This document shows positions 5,116 through 12,410 of a DNA stretch of 19,194 bases, in pieces; position 1 is the first letter of the stretch, and every line of letters begins with the position of its first letter. The notes under the pieces were generated by a model. That model worked only from the letters and a program-made list of their open reading frames with translations. It ran no database searches and had not been told where the DNA came from. The stretch is from DATLGB01 sp038318085 (GTDB lineage Bacteria > Actinomycetota > Thermoleophilia > Solirubrobacterales > Solirubrobacteraceae), in contig JBBQBV010000066.1 of NCBI GenBank assembly GCA_038318085.1, positions 1-19,194 of the forward strand. The letters run 5' to 3'. Made by a program: the position numbers and the translations under genes.

Positions 5116-7011
5116 GTGCCGCCGCTCGCCATCGCGCAGGTCACGCCGTACCCGTGGGAGGACGCGCACGAGGTCAACAGCTACGTCGAGGCCCTCTCGC
5201 TCGAGCTCGCCGCCCGTGGGCACCGCGTCCTGATCGTCGCGCCCAGCCGCAGCCCCGAGCTCGTGCGCGAGTCGCGCCGGCGCATCCGCTCAGGCAAGCT
5301 CTTCGGCGCCGGCGAGAACCCGGCGGTCGTCGCCGTCGGCGAGCTGCTGCCCACGCTGTCGCCGCGGCGGGCGATCCCGAGCCTGCCGGTCGACATCGCG
5401 CGCACGATCGAGGAGCTGCTCGACACCGTCGATCTCGATGTCGTGCACGTGCACGAGCCGTGGGCGCCGAGCGCGTCCTCGGCGGCCCTGCGCCACTCCC
5501 GCGCCCTGAACGTCGGCACCTTCCACATGCCCGCCGAGCGGGTCCTCTCGACCCAGGTCGCGCGGCGCTTCGTGGAGCTGTTCTTCGGGCGACTGGACGC
5601 GCGGCTGGCCTCCTTTCACGCGACGGCCGAGCTGCTGCAGCGCTCCTTCCCCGCCAGCTACGAGGTCCTGCGCCCGGGCGCCCGGGTCCTGGAGCGGGCG
5701 GCGCGCGCGGACGAGCCGGTGCACATCGCCTTCTGCGCGCTCGAGGAGCGCGCCGCGCTGCGCATCTTCCTGCGTGCCCTGCGGCGGCTTCCGGAGGAGC
5801 TCGACTGGCGCGCCACGGTCTACGCGCCGGGCGCCGTCGTGCCGGCGAGCGCGACGCGCGTCAAGCTGCGCGACCGCGTACGGATCGTCAGCGAACAGGA
5901 CGCCACGACGGACGAGGTGCTCGCCGGCGCCGACCTCGTCGTGGCCGCCTCGACCGGGATCGCGCCGTCGCCCGGGCTGATCCTGCGCGCGCTGGGCGCC
6001 GGCGCCGTTCCGGTCGTCTCGCGCCTGCCCGCCTACGAGGAGGTCGTCTCCGACGGCGATGCGGGCCTGGTCTTCGAGCCGGGGGACGTCGACGTGCTCT
6101 CCGCCCAGCTGGAGCGCGCGGTGGGCGACGCCGGGCTGCGCGCGCGCCTGCGCGACGGTGGCGACGCGGCGCGCGGGGACCTGGCCTGGAGCCGGGTGGC
6201 CGATGACGTCGAGGGCGTCTACGCGCGGCTGACCGCGCGCCGGCACGACGGCCGCGGGGACGCCGCGGTGGCCAGGCGGCTGCATGACCGCCCGCTGATC
6301 GACGTCGACCTGCACATGCACACCGACCACTCCCACGACTGCGCGACGCCGGTCGAGGCGCTGCTGGCCGCCGCGCGCGACCGCGGGCTGGGCGCCATCG
6401 CGGTGACCGACCACAACGAGGTCTCCGGCGCGCGCGACGCCGCCGGCAAGGCGGCCGGCTACGGCGTGAAGGTGATCGTCGCCGAGGAGGTCAAGACCGC
6501 CGAGCAGGGCGAGGTGATCGGCCTCTTTCTGTCCGAGAAGATCCCGCGGGGGCTCACGCTGCAGCAGACGATCGCCGAGATCCGCGCACAGGGGGGTCTC
6601 GTCTACGTCCCGCATCCGTTCGACCGCCTGCACGCCATCCCCGACTACGAGCACCTGCTCGCCGTGGTCGACGACGTCGACATCATCGAGGTCTTCAACC
6701 CGCGCATCGCGCTGCCCGCGTTCAACGAGGAGGCGGTGCGCTTCGCCGCCAAGTACCGGATCGTCGGGGGCGCCGGCTCTGACAGCCACGTCGCCCAGGG
6801 CCTGGGCAGCGTCCGCATCCGCATGCGCGACTTCGACGGGCCGCAGGAGTTCCTCGAGTCCCTGCGCGAGGCGGACATCGTCGGGCGCCCCTCTGCGCTG
6901 TACTACGCCGGCGTGCAGGCCCTGAAGTTCCTCCAGACCAGGGCCACCCCGGCGACCGCCCGCAAGGCCTCCCGGGACCGCCGCGTGCGCAAGGCGACGC
7001 GCAACCTCTGA
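5116..7011 (+). CDS. GT4-like glycosyltransferase fused to a PHP phosphoesterase domain
   Basis: This 631-residue two-domain protein has a GT-B glycosyltransferase-like fold of the GT4 type at residues 1-390 (IAQVTPYPW opening, HVHEPWAP, FHMPAE, later GAGAVPVVSR and a DAGLVFEPGD loop). Residues 395-595 form a PHP domain with metal motifs H400-x-H402, D432-H433-N434, E457/E458, H500 (VPHPFDR) and D556-x-H558. The C-terminal tail (about 596-631) is basic. The E-x7-E pair normal in GT4 enzymes is replaced by A283 and R291. The GTG at 5116 is chosen because upstream reading overlaps vapC and carries no homology. Context beside PIP synthase and Ino1 suggests an inositol-lipid role, possibly dephosphorylating PIP or glycosylating PI; this is inference. 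The stop overlaps the next ATG (TGATG). Confidence 0.8.
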   Translation: MPPLAIAQVTPYPWEDAHEVNSYVEALSLELAARGHRVLIVAPSRSPELVRESRRRIRSGKLFGAGENPAVVAVGELLPTLSPRRAIPSLPVDIARTIEELLDTVDLDVVHVHEPWAPSASSAALRHSRALNVGTFHMPAERVLSTQVARRFVELFFGRLDARLASFHATAELLQRSFPASYEVLRPGARVLERAARADEPVHIAFCALEERAALRIFLRALRRLPEELDWRATVYAPGAVVPASATRVKLRDRVRIVSEQDATTDEVLAGADLVVAASTGIAPSPGLILRALGAGAVPVVSRLPAYEEVVSDGDAGLVFEPGDVDVLSAQLERAVGDAGLRARLRDGGDAARGDLAWSRVADDVEGVYARLTARRHDGRGDAAVARRLHDRPLIDVDLHMHTDHSHDCATPVEALLAAARDRGLGAIAVTDHNEVSGARDAAGKAAGYGVKVIVAEEVKTAEQGEVIGLFLSEKIPRGLTLQQTIAEIRAQGGLVYVPHPFDRLHAIPDYEHLLAVVDDVDIIEVFNPRIALPAFNEEAVRFAAKYRIVGGAGSDSHVAQGLGSVRIRMRDFDGPQEFLESLREADIVGRPSALYYAGVQALKFLQTRATPATARKASRDRRVRKATRNL

Positions 7012-7664
7012 TGCAACGAGAGGGAAAGTCGGCCCCCGGCGGGAACTCGCTTGGCGGAATGCCCGCCACGGACGACGAGATCCGCGAGAAGTACCTGGAG
7101 CGCGCGATACGCGAGCTCAACCACTTCACACGCGACCTGCAGGCCTGCGCCCAATGCCCGCGCGGCGACCACACGCCCGTGCTCGGCTCCGGTCACCCCC
7201 AGGCCGACGTGTTCATGGTCAAGTACGCGCCCTCCCATGCGGAGATCGAGGAGGGCGTCGCCTACTACGGCCGTGCCGGCACGGCGATCATGAAGTCGCT
7301 CAAGCGCCTCGGGATCGACCCCCTGCTGGTCTACGGCACGCTGTGCGTCAAGTGTCCCGTGCCCGACACGGCTCTGGCCGCCCCCGAGTGCGTCGCCCGC
7401 CTCGTCGAGGAGATCGCGATCGTGCAGCCCCGGATCGCCGTCGTCATGGGCGAGGACGCGCTGGCCACGCTCAACGACGTCCAGCTGCCGCTCGCCCGCG
7501 CGATCGAGCCGGTCGGCGGGATCATCCAGCAGCTCACGCCGAGCCTCGACGCGCTCTACACGCCCGACGTCGACCACGCCCTCGACGAGGAGGACGCCAA
7601 GCGCGCCTTCTGGTCGAGCTTCCGCGCCCTCGGCACGTGGTACGCGGACTTCCCGCCGTACTAG
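7011..7664 (+). CDS. Divergent uracil-DNA glycosylase-superfamily protein (Fe-S type)
   Basis: This 217-residue protein resembles family 4 uracil-DNA glycosylases, which excise uracil from DNA. Cysteines C46-x2-C49, C112 or C115 (TLCVKC) and C127 suggest the [4Fe-4S] cluster, and YYGRAG at 85-90 matches the FVGRAG segment. However, the usual GEAPG-x2-ED motif reads KYAPSHAEIEE (71-81), and no HPS/HPA-type catalytic histidine motif is seen near the C-terminus. Activity is therefore uncertain. The ATG at 7011 shares one base with the stop of the GT-PHP gene, so the two are likely co-translated; M17 (7059) is an alternative start. The gene ends six bases from the convergent oxidoreductase gene. 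Confidence 0.7.
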   Translation: MQREGKSAPGGNSLGGMPATDDEIREKYLERAIRELNHFTRDLQACAQCPRGDHTPVLGSGHPQADVFMVKYAPSHAEIEEGVAYYGRAGTAIMKSLKRLGIDPLLVYGTLCVKCPVPDTALAAPECVARLVEEIAIVQPRIAVVMGEDALATLNDVQLPLARAIEPVGGIIQQLTPSLDALYTPDVDHALDEEDAKRAFWSSFRALGTWYADFPPY

Positions 7665-7670
7665 CCTTTC

Positions 7671-8609
7671 CTACATCAACAGGACGACCTTGCCGAACTT
7701 GCCGCTGCGCTGGAAGTACTCGTAGGCCTCGGCGGCCTGCTCCATCGCGAAGGTGCGCGCGACCGGGACGGCGAGGTCGCCGGAGGCGAAGCCGGGCAGG
7801 ACCATCTTCTCGACCATGCGGGCCGCGGTCGCCTTGTCCTCCAGCGAGCGGGCCCGCAGCGTGGAGGCGTGGATCGAGCCGCGCTTGCCCATCAGCGCGA
7901 GCAGGTTGATCTCCGTCTTCGCCCCCGCGCTGACCCCGATGACGACGATCCGACCGCGCATGGCGAGGGCCTTGAGGTTGCCCGCGAGGTTCGGCGCCCC
8001 GACGAGCTCGAGGATCACGTCGTAGGGACCCTCGTCCTCGAAGCCTGCGGGGTCGATCGCGTGCACGCCGAGGGCGGCGATGCGCGCGCGCGACTCCTCG
8101 TTGCGTACCGTCGCCGTCACGCGAGCGCCCGCCATCTGGCCGAGCTGGACCGCCGCGCCGCCGACGCCGCCCGCCGCGCCGTGGACGAGCAGCCGCTCGC
8201 CGCACTGCAGGCTGCCCTGGGTGAAGAGCGCGTCGTGGGCGGTCGTGTAGACCTCCGGCGTGCTCCCGGCCGCCTCCCAGTCGAAGTCCTCGGGGACGGG
8301 CATGACGAGGCGCTCGTGGACGGCGATCAGCTCCGCCTGGCCGCCGCCGCCGCCGATCGACATGACGCGGTCGCCGGGCTCGAAGCGCTGCACCCCCGGG
8401 CCGATCTCGGCGACCTCGCCCGCGAACTCGAGGCCCGGGATGTCGGCGGGCCAGCCGGGGGGTGCCGGGTAGACGCCCTTGAGCTGCATGATGTCGGCGC
8501 CGTTGAGCCCGGCGGCCCGGACGCGGACGAGGATCTCGCCGGCGACGGGCGCCGGATCGGGGTGCTCTTCGATGACGATGGCTCCGTCGCGGACGGTCAC
8601 GGCTCGCAT
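7671..8609 (-). CDS. NADPH:quinone oxidoreductase-like MDR protein
   Basis: This 312-residue medium-chain dehydrogenase/reductase has a GroES-like N-terminal domain (about residues 1-125, PDIPGLEFAGEVAEIG-like segment near 56-70) and a Rossmann domain with the nucleotide motif AAGGVG at 145-150. The zinc-ligand cysteines of alcohol dehydrogenases are absent, which points to the QOR/zeta-crystallin branch that reduces quinones or enoyl substrates with NADPH. The ATG at 8609 was preferred over one 24 bases upstream because homologues begin MRAV. A TACCCT hexamer lies exactly six bases before it. The natural substrate is unknown. Confidence 0.85.
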   Translation of the reverse strand: MRAVTVRDGAIVIEEHPDPAPVAGEILVRVRAAGLNGADIMQLKGVYPAPPGWPADIPGLEFAGEVAEIGPGVQRFEPGDRVMSIGGGGGQAELIAVHERLVMPVPEDFDWEAAGSTPEVYTTAHDALFTQGSLQCGERLLVHGAAGGVGGAAVQLGQMAGARVTATVRNEESRARIAALGVHAIDPAGFEDEGPYDVILELVGAPNLAGNLKALAMRGRIVVIGVSAGAKTEINLLALMGKRGSIHASTLRARSLEDKATAARMVEKMVLPGFASGDLAVPVARTFAMEQAAEAYEYFQRSGKFGKVVLLM

Positions 8610-8615
8610 GGCGCG

Positions 8616-8621
8616 AGGGTA
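8616..8621 (-). promoter_or_regulatory. Candidate -10 (TACCCT) of the oxidoreductase gene
   Basis: TACCCT on the minus strand ends six bases before the ATG at 8609. That spacing puts the expected transcription start on the A of the ATG. No Shine-Dalgarno lies between. Confidence 0.4.
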
Positions 8622-8741
8622 CCTCTCGGCCACGCCGGCGGCGTGCTGAGTGCATGCGCGTCAAGTTTGCGAGACGGGCCGCGGGGTCGCGAGCGCCCGC
8701 TCACGGCGCAACCGAGGGGGTTCATAGCGCCGTTTGTGGCG

Positions 8742-8754
8742 ATTGTCACACAAT
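8742..8754. promoter_or_regulatory. Inverted repeat ATTGT-CAC-ACAAT, possible operator
   Basis: Perfect 5-base arms around a 3-base centre lie in an unusually AT-rich stretch (about 8730-8810) upstream of the alpha/beta hydrolase gene. A second inverted repeat, GTTT-GGAAT-AAAC, is at 8767-8779. These are plausible regulator sites; no specific regulator is recognised. Confidence 0.4.
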
Positions 8755-8768
8755 TCCCTCTATGCTGT

Positions 8769-8799
8769 TTGGAATAAACGTCCGATGAAGAGGGATAAT
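8769..8799 (+). promoter_or_regulatory. Candidate promoter of the alpha/beta hydrolase gene
   Basis: GATAAT at 8794-8799 is the best sigma-70-like -10 in the window. TTGGAA at 8769-8774 could be the -35, with a rather long 19-base spacer. The hexamer ends 11 bases before the ATG at 8811 and there is no Shine-Dalgarno, so a leader of only a few bases is expected. Confidence 0.45.
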
Positions 8800-8810
8800 C
8801 TTCGTTTCTG

Positions 8811-9602
8811 ATGGACATGCGTCTCTCACTTCCCCACGTACCGCCGATGTGGCGCGAGGGCCTCGCCGGGTTCGAGGCCATCAACCTCGTGCGCAGCCCG
8901 GAGTGGCACGGCGTCGGCCAGTCGCCGGGCGACGGTCGCGCGGTCCTGCTGATCCCGGGCTACCTCGCCGGAGACGCTTCCCTCTCGCTGATGACCCGCT
9001 GGCTGCGCGGTCTCGGCTACCGCACGCGCAAGGCCGGCATCCGCGCCAACGTGGACTGCTCGCACGCCGTCTGCGTCGCGCTCGAGGAGCGCCTGGAGCG
9101 CATGGCGGACGTCACCGGCGAGCGGGTGTCGATCATCGGCCAGAGCCGCGGCGGCCTGATCGCCCGCGCCGTGGCGGTGCGCCGGCCCGACCTCGTAGCC
9201 GGCATCGTCACGCTCGGGTCCCCCGTGCGCGGGATGCTGCACGTGCACCCGCTCGTGCTCGGCTCGATCGGCGCCGTGGGCGCGCTCGCGCGCCTGGGCG
9301 TCCCGCACCTGTTCACGCTCGGGTGCCTGCGCGGCGAGTGCTGTCGCGGGTTCCGCGCCGCGCTGACCAGCGAGGACTTTCCCGCCGACGTGGGCTACAA
9401 GGGCATCTACTCCAAGCACGACGGCGTCGTGTCCTGGAAGGCGTGCATAGACCCGGCCGCTGACGAGATGATCGAGGTCTCCTCCTCGCACTGCGGCATG
9501 GCGGTTCACCCCGCGGTCTACGGCGTCGTCGGCCGCTCGCTCGCCGGCTTCGCCGACGCGCAGGACCAGCCGGTGTGGACGGCCTGGGCGCACGCCGCCT
9601 AG
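8811..9602 (+). CDS. Alpha/beta hydrolase (lipase/esterase-like)
   Basis: This 263-residue alpha/beta hydrolase has an oxyanion-side strand LLIPGYLAGD near residues 46-55, a nucleophile elbow G110-Q-S112-R-G, an acid D204 (YSKHDGVVSW) and a base H227 (SSSHCGM), which together make a complete Ser-Asp-His triad. The pattern resembles class 2 lipases and PGAP1-like esterases. No signal peptide or membrane anchor is seen, so a cytosolic acyl-ester substrate is likely. Cysteines cluster at 172, 177 and 178. The start at 8811 (or M3 at 8817) lacks a Shine-Dalgarno. The TAG stop is shared within CTAG with the stop of the convergent ankyrin gene. Confidence 0.82.
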   Translation: MDMRLSLPHVPPMWREGLAGFEAINLVRSPEWHGVGQSPGDGRAVLLIPGYLAGDASLSLMTRWLRGLGYRTRKAGIRANVDCSHAVCVALEERLERMADVTGERVSIIGQSRGGLIARAVAVRRPDLVAGIVTLGSPVRGMLHVHPLVLGSIGAVGALARLGVPHLFTLGCLRGECCRGFRAALTSEDFPADVGYKGIYSKHDGVVSWKACIDPAADEMIEVSSSHCGMAVHPAVYGVVGRSLAGFADAQDQPVWTAWAHAA

Positions 9603-10738
9603 CTTCGTCGCCTGATCAGCTCGGCCAGCTCCGTGTGACCACCGTGCGCGGCCCAGCCGGACGGGTCGCCGTAGCCGTGGTCGTCCACGGCGCTCGGGTC
9701 GGCGCCCGCGTCGAGCAGCGCGGACACCACCTCCGCCGAACCCGACTCCGCCGCCAGGTGCAGCGCCGTGACCCCCTCGCCATGGGTGGGACCGCCGAAG
9801 GTCCCGCGGGCGTTCGGATCGGCGCCCAGGGCGAGCAGGCACCCGACGGCCGCCACGCGACCGCGGGCGGCCGCCCAGGTCAGCGGCGTGCCGCGGTAGA
9901 CGTCGGCGTCGAGGCGCGCTCCGGCGCCGGCCAACTCCTCGCTCGCCTGGACGCGGTCGCTGCGCGCCGCCCAGGCGAGAGCCTCGTCGAGCACCTCCTG
10001 CGGATCCTCGGAGGGCGCCCAGGGCGGAAAGCCCGAGTGCGGCCGGTAAAAGCCGCGATGCGCGCCGGCACTGGATGTTGAGAGCAGCTCACGCACGAGC
10101 TCGAGGTCCCCGGCGCCGGCGGCCGCGCGCAGGTTGCGCGGGTGCACGCCGGCGGTGAGCAGGACCGCGGCGACGGCGACGTTGCCCCAGAACAGCGCGG
10201 CGATCAGCGGCGTGCCGCCGTCCCCACGGCCGAAGACGTCGGGGCGGGCGCCCGCATCGAGCAGCATGCGCGCGAGCAGCGGCATGTCGGCGTAGCCCGC
10301 CTGGTGCAGCGGCGTCCAGCCGTGGGCATTGGCGTGCGTCGGGTCGGCGCCGCGCTCGAGCAGCAGCGCCACCGTGCGCTCGTCGCAGGTGGCTGTCGCC
10401 ATGGAGAGCAGGTCGTTGCCGTTGGTGCCCTCGGCCGCGGTGATCTCGGGCGCCGCGTCGAGGACCCGGCGCAGCCCGTCGACGTCGTGGGCCTCCAGGG
10501 CGCGGTAGGCGCGCGCGAACGCCGCGCCGCTCGCGCGCAGACCGGCGACGTGGGTGCGCAGGCCCTTCCAGCTCTCGAGGCCGTGGGCGCGCGCGACGGC
10601 CACCCGCGCCCCCGCGACGGTGAGCTCTGCCCCGGCGAAGGCCGCCACCGCGGCCGGCGTCCCGTCCTGTGCCGAGGCGAGCAGGCCCGCGGCCCGGTCC
10701 TCGTAGTAGGCGAGATCCTCGTGGTAGGCGTGCTGCAT
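9599..10738 (-). CDS. Ankyrin-repeat protein
   Basis: This 379-residue protein has a helical N-terminal region (about residues 1-75) followed by some seven or eight ankyrin repeats. The clearest are GWTPLHQAGYADMPLLARML, TPLIAALFWGN, RGTPLTWAAARGRVAAVGCL and VTALHLAAESGSAEVVSALL, each ending in a GADP-type turn. One spacer rich in Pro/Ser (about residues 222-245) breaks the repeat array. Ankyrin repeats mediate protein binding; the partner is unknown and no enzymatic domain is fused. No signal peptide is seen. It starts divergently, 26 bases from a small gene, and its TAG stop overlaps that of the hydrolase. Confidence 0.82.
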   Translation of the reverse strand: MQHAYHEDLAYYEDRAAGLLASAQDGTPAAVAAFAGAELTVAGARVAVARAHGLESWKGLRTHVAGLRASGAAFARAYRALEAHDVDGLRRVLDAAPEITAAEGTNGNDLLSMATATCDERTVALLLERGADPTHANAHGWTPLHQAGYADMPLLARMLLDAGARPDVFGRGDGGTPLIAALFWGNVAVAAVLLTAGVHPRNLRAAAGAGDLELVRELLSTSSAGAHRGFYRPHSGFPPWAPSEDPQEVLDEALAWAARSDRVQASEELAGAGARLDADVYRGTPLTWAAARGRVAAVGCLLALGADPNARGTFGGPTHGEGVTALHLAAESGSAEVVSALLDAGADPSAVDDHGYGDPSGWAAHGGHTELAELIRRRS

Positions 10739-10748
10739 GGAGGCGGCG

Positions 10749-10758
10749 AGCGTATCCT
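10749..10758. promoter_or_regulatory. Overlapping divergent -10 elements (ankyrin gene / 69-residue protein)
   Basis: AGCGTATCCT contains TACGCT leftward (10754-10749), ten bases from the ankyrin ATG, and TATCCT rightward (10753-10758), six bases from the ATG at 10765. They share the TA at 10753-10754. The full divergent gap is only 26 bases, so both promoters must lie here or inside the opposite gene. Confidence 0.45.
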
Positions 10759-10764
10759 GGGCCC

Positions 10765-10974
10765 ATGGCCCGCCACAAGCCCTCCGACCGCGCCACCGGC
10801 GAGCTGCTGGACGGCAAGGTCCGCATGCGCCGCGACGCGGACGGCAAGCTCGTCCCGATCTTCCCCGAGCTCAAGACCCGCGCGACCACCGAGGCCGAGG
10901 AGCGCCCGCAGCAGCCGGACGATCCGCGCACGGCCAACCAGCGCAACATCCCGCCCTACGGCTCCGGGGCCTAA
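10765..10974 (+). CDS. Small highly charged protein of unknown function
   Basis: This 69-residue hypothetical protein (start MARHKPSDRATGELLDGKVR) is rich in Arg, Lys, Asp and Glu, with a Pro/Gln-rich C-terminal third and no hydrophobic segment, so it is likely soluble and partly disordered. I do not recognise the family. Support for its being real is the strong GC-biased third-codon pattern, the TATCCT hexamer exactly six bases before the ATG, and its fit in the gap between the ankyrin gene and the methyltransferase gene. It has no Shine-Dalgarno. Confidence 0.6.
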   Translation: MARHKPSDRATGELLDGKVRMRRDADGKLVPIFPELKTRATTEAEERPQQPDDPRTANQRNIPPYGSGA

Positions 10975-11002
10975 CCCGAGATCCGCGCCCCTCCCGTGAA
11001 CT

Positions 11003-11031
11003 CAACCGCGGCCTACGGCCGCTCGGGGTTG
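11003..11031. terminator. GC-rich hairpin between convergent genes
   Basis: GCGGCC-TAC-GGCCGC (11008-11022) is a perfect six-base stem with a three-base loop, extended with bulges by CAACC/GGTTG outside it. It spans the stop codon of the methyltransferase gene and faces the end of the 69-residue gene. There is no T-run, so termination is possible but unproven. Confidence 0.35.
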
Positions 11032-12410
11032 CGAACGCCGTCCGGGCCGGCCTCCAGCAGCGCCACGCACTCGATGTGCGGCGTCTGTGGGAACAGGTCG
11101 ACCGGTCGCACGCGCTTGAGCTCGTAGCCGGCCTCGACGAGCTGGGCCGCGTTGGGCGCGAGCGTCGTCGGGTTGCAGGAGACGTAGACGATCCGCTTCG
11201 GCGCGGCCTCCACGACGCGGCGCACGACCTTCTGCGAGAGGCCCGCGCGCGGCGGGTCGAGCACGAGCACGTCGGGCCGGCCGACCGCCTCGACGAGGTC
11301 ATGCAAGCTGGTGCGCACGTCGCCCGAGTAAAAGCTCGCGTTGGTGATCTCGTTGAGCTTCGCGTTCTCCGCGGCGTCCTGGATCGCGTCCTGCACCAGC
11401 TCGAGGCCGTGCACCGTGCCGGCCCGCGGGGCGAGCGTCAGCGCGATCGTGCCGATGCCGCAGTACAGGTCGAAGACGCGCTCCGAGCCGCGCAGGTCGG
11501 CGTACTCCGTGGCGACGGCGTACAGCTGCTCTGCCATCTCCGTGTTGGTCTGAAAGAAGGCCTCTGGGGAGATCAAGAAGCGCAGCTCGCCGATGCGGTC
11601 CTCGAGCTGCGGCGAGCCTTTGAGCAGCTGGGAGGAGCCGCCCGTGGTCGTCTCGCCGAGCCCGGCCGTCTGGGTCCACCAGAGGCTGTCGGCGTCGACG
11701 GCCTCGCGCAGCGCCTCGATCGGCAGCGTGCCCGGAGTCGTGACGAGGCGGACCTGGAACTGGCCCGTGGCGCGACCCTCGCGGATGACGAGGTTGCGCA
11801 ACAAGCCGCGCTGGTTGCGGCGGTCCCAGGCGCCGAGGCCGGCCTCGCGGCAGACGGCGAGGACCGCCTCGCGCAGCTCGTTGCCGCGCTCGGACGCGAG
11901 CAGGTTGTCGGTGACCGGGAGGATCTGGTCGAAGCGCCCCGGCGCGTGGAAGCCGCAGATCAGCCCGCCGGCGGCGTCCTCACCGAAGGAGTACTCGAGC
12001 TTGTTGCGGTAGCGCCAGGGCGCCACCGCGGGCACGATCGGCTCGAGCTCGTAGCCGTCGAGTCGCCCGATGCGTCGCAGCGCCTCGTCGACCAGCTCGG
12101 CCTTGATCTCGATCTGCCGGCCGTAGGGCAGAACCTGCCACGGCGCGCCGGGATGGTCGGCGACCGGCGCGACGCGGTCGGGGCCGGGCTCGATGACCTC
12201 GATCGCCCGCGCGTTGGCGTAGGCCTTCTTGCTCTTCTCGACCCGCGCGCGGACGCGGTCGCCGGGCAGGGCGCCCGCCACGAACACGACGTAGCCGTAA
12301 AGCCGCGCGACGCCGTTGCCGCCGTAGGCAAGCCGGTCCACCGTGAGCTCGAGCTCGTCGCCCGGCCGCGGCCGGACACGACCCTCGGACGGCGTCGCCG
12401 CCACGTTCAC
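11013..12410 (-). CDS. TrmA/RlmD-family RNA (uracil-5-)-methyltransferase
   Basis: This 465-residue SAM-dependent enzyme has an N-terminal TRAM RNA-binding domain (about residues 13-75), a central insert, and a Rossmann methyltransferase domain with FDLYCGIGTIALTL (313-326) and LDPPRAGL (384-391). The catalytic cysteine is C412 in VSCNPTT, and E447 in PQTPHIEC is the probable base. The family methylates C5 of uridine in 23S rRNA or tRNA. The Cys-rich Fe-S segment found in RlmD after the TRAM domain is missing here (PVADHPGAPWQVLPYGRQ, 82-99, has no cysteine). The GTG start overlaps the TGA of the upstream gene as GTGA. The exact RNA target is not determined. Confidence 0.87.
   Translation of the reverse strand: MNVAATPSEGRVRPRPGDELELTVDRLAYGGNGVARLYGYVVFVAGALPGDRVRARVEKSKKAYANARAIEVIEPGPDRVAPVADHPGAPWQVLPYGRQIEIKAELVDEALRRIGRLDGYELEPIVPAVAPWRYRNKLEYSFGEDAAGGLICGFHAPGRFDQILPVTDNLLASERGNELREAVLAVCREAGLGAWDRRNQRGLLRNLVIREGRATGQFQVRLVTTPGTLPIEALREAVDADSLWWTQTAGLGETTTGGSSQLLKGSPQLEDRIGELRFLISPEAFFQTNTEMAEQLYAVATEYADLRGSERVFDLYCGIGTIALTLAPRAGTVHGLELVQDAIQDAAENAKLNEITNASFYSGDVRTSLHDLVEAVGRPDVLVLDPPRAGLSQKVVRRVVEAAPKRIVYVSCNPTTLAPNAAQLVEAGYELKRVRPVDLFPQTPHIECVALLEAGPDGVRNPERP

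Noticed and set aside
5290..6789. A 499-codon minus-strand frame opposite the GT4-PHP gene
   Set aside because: It is the antisense shadow of a gene with recognised motifs; no start context and no family signal.
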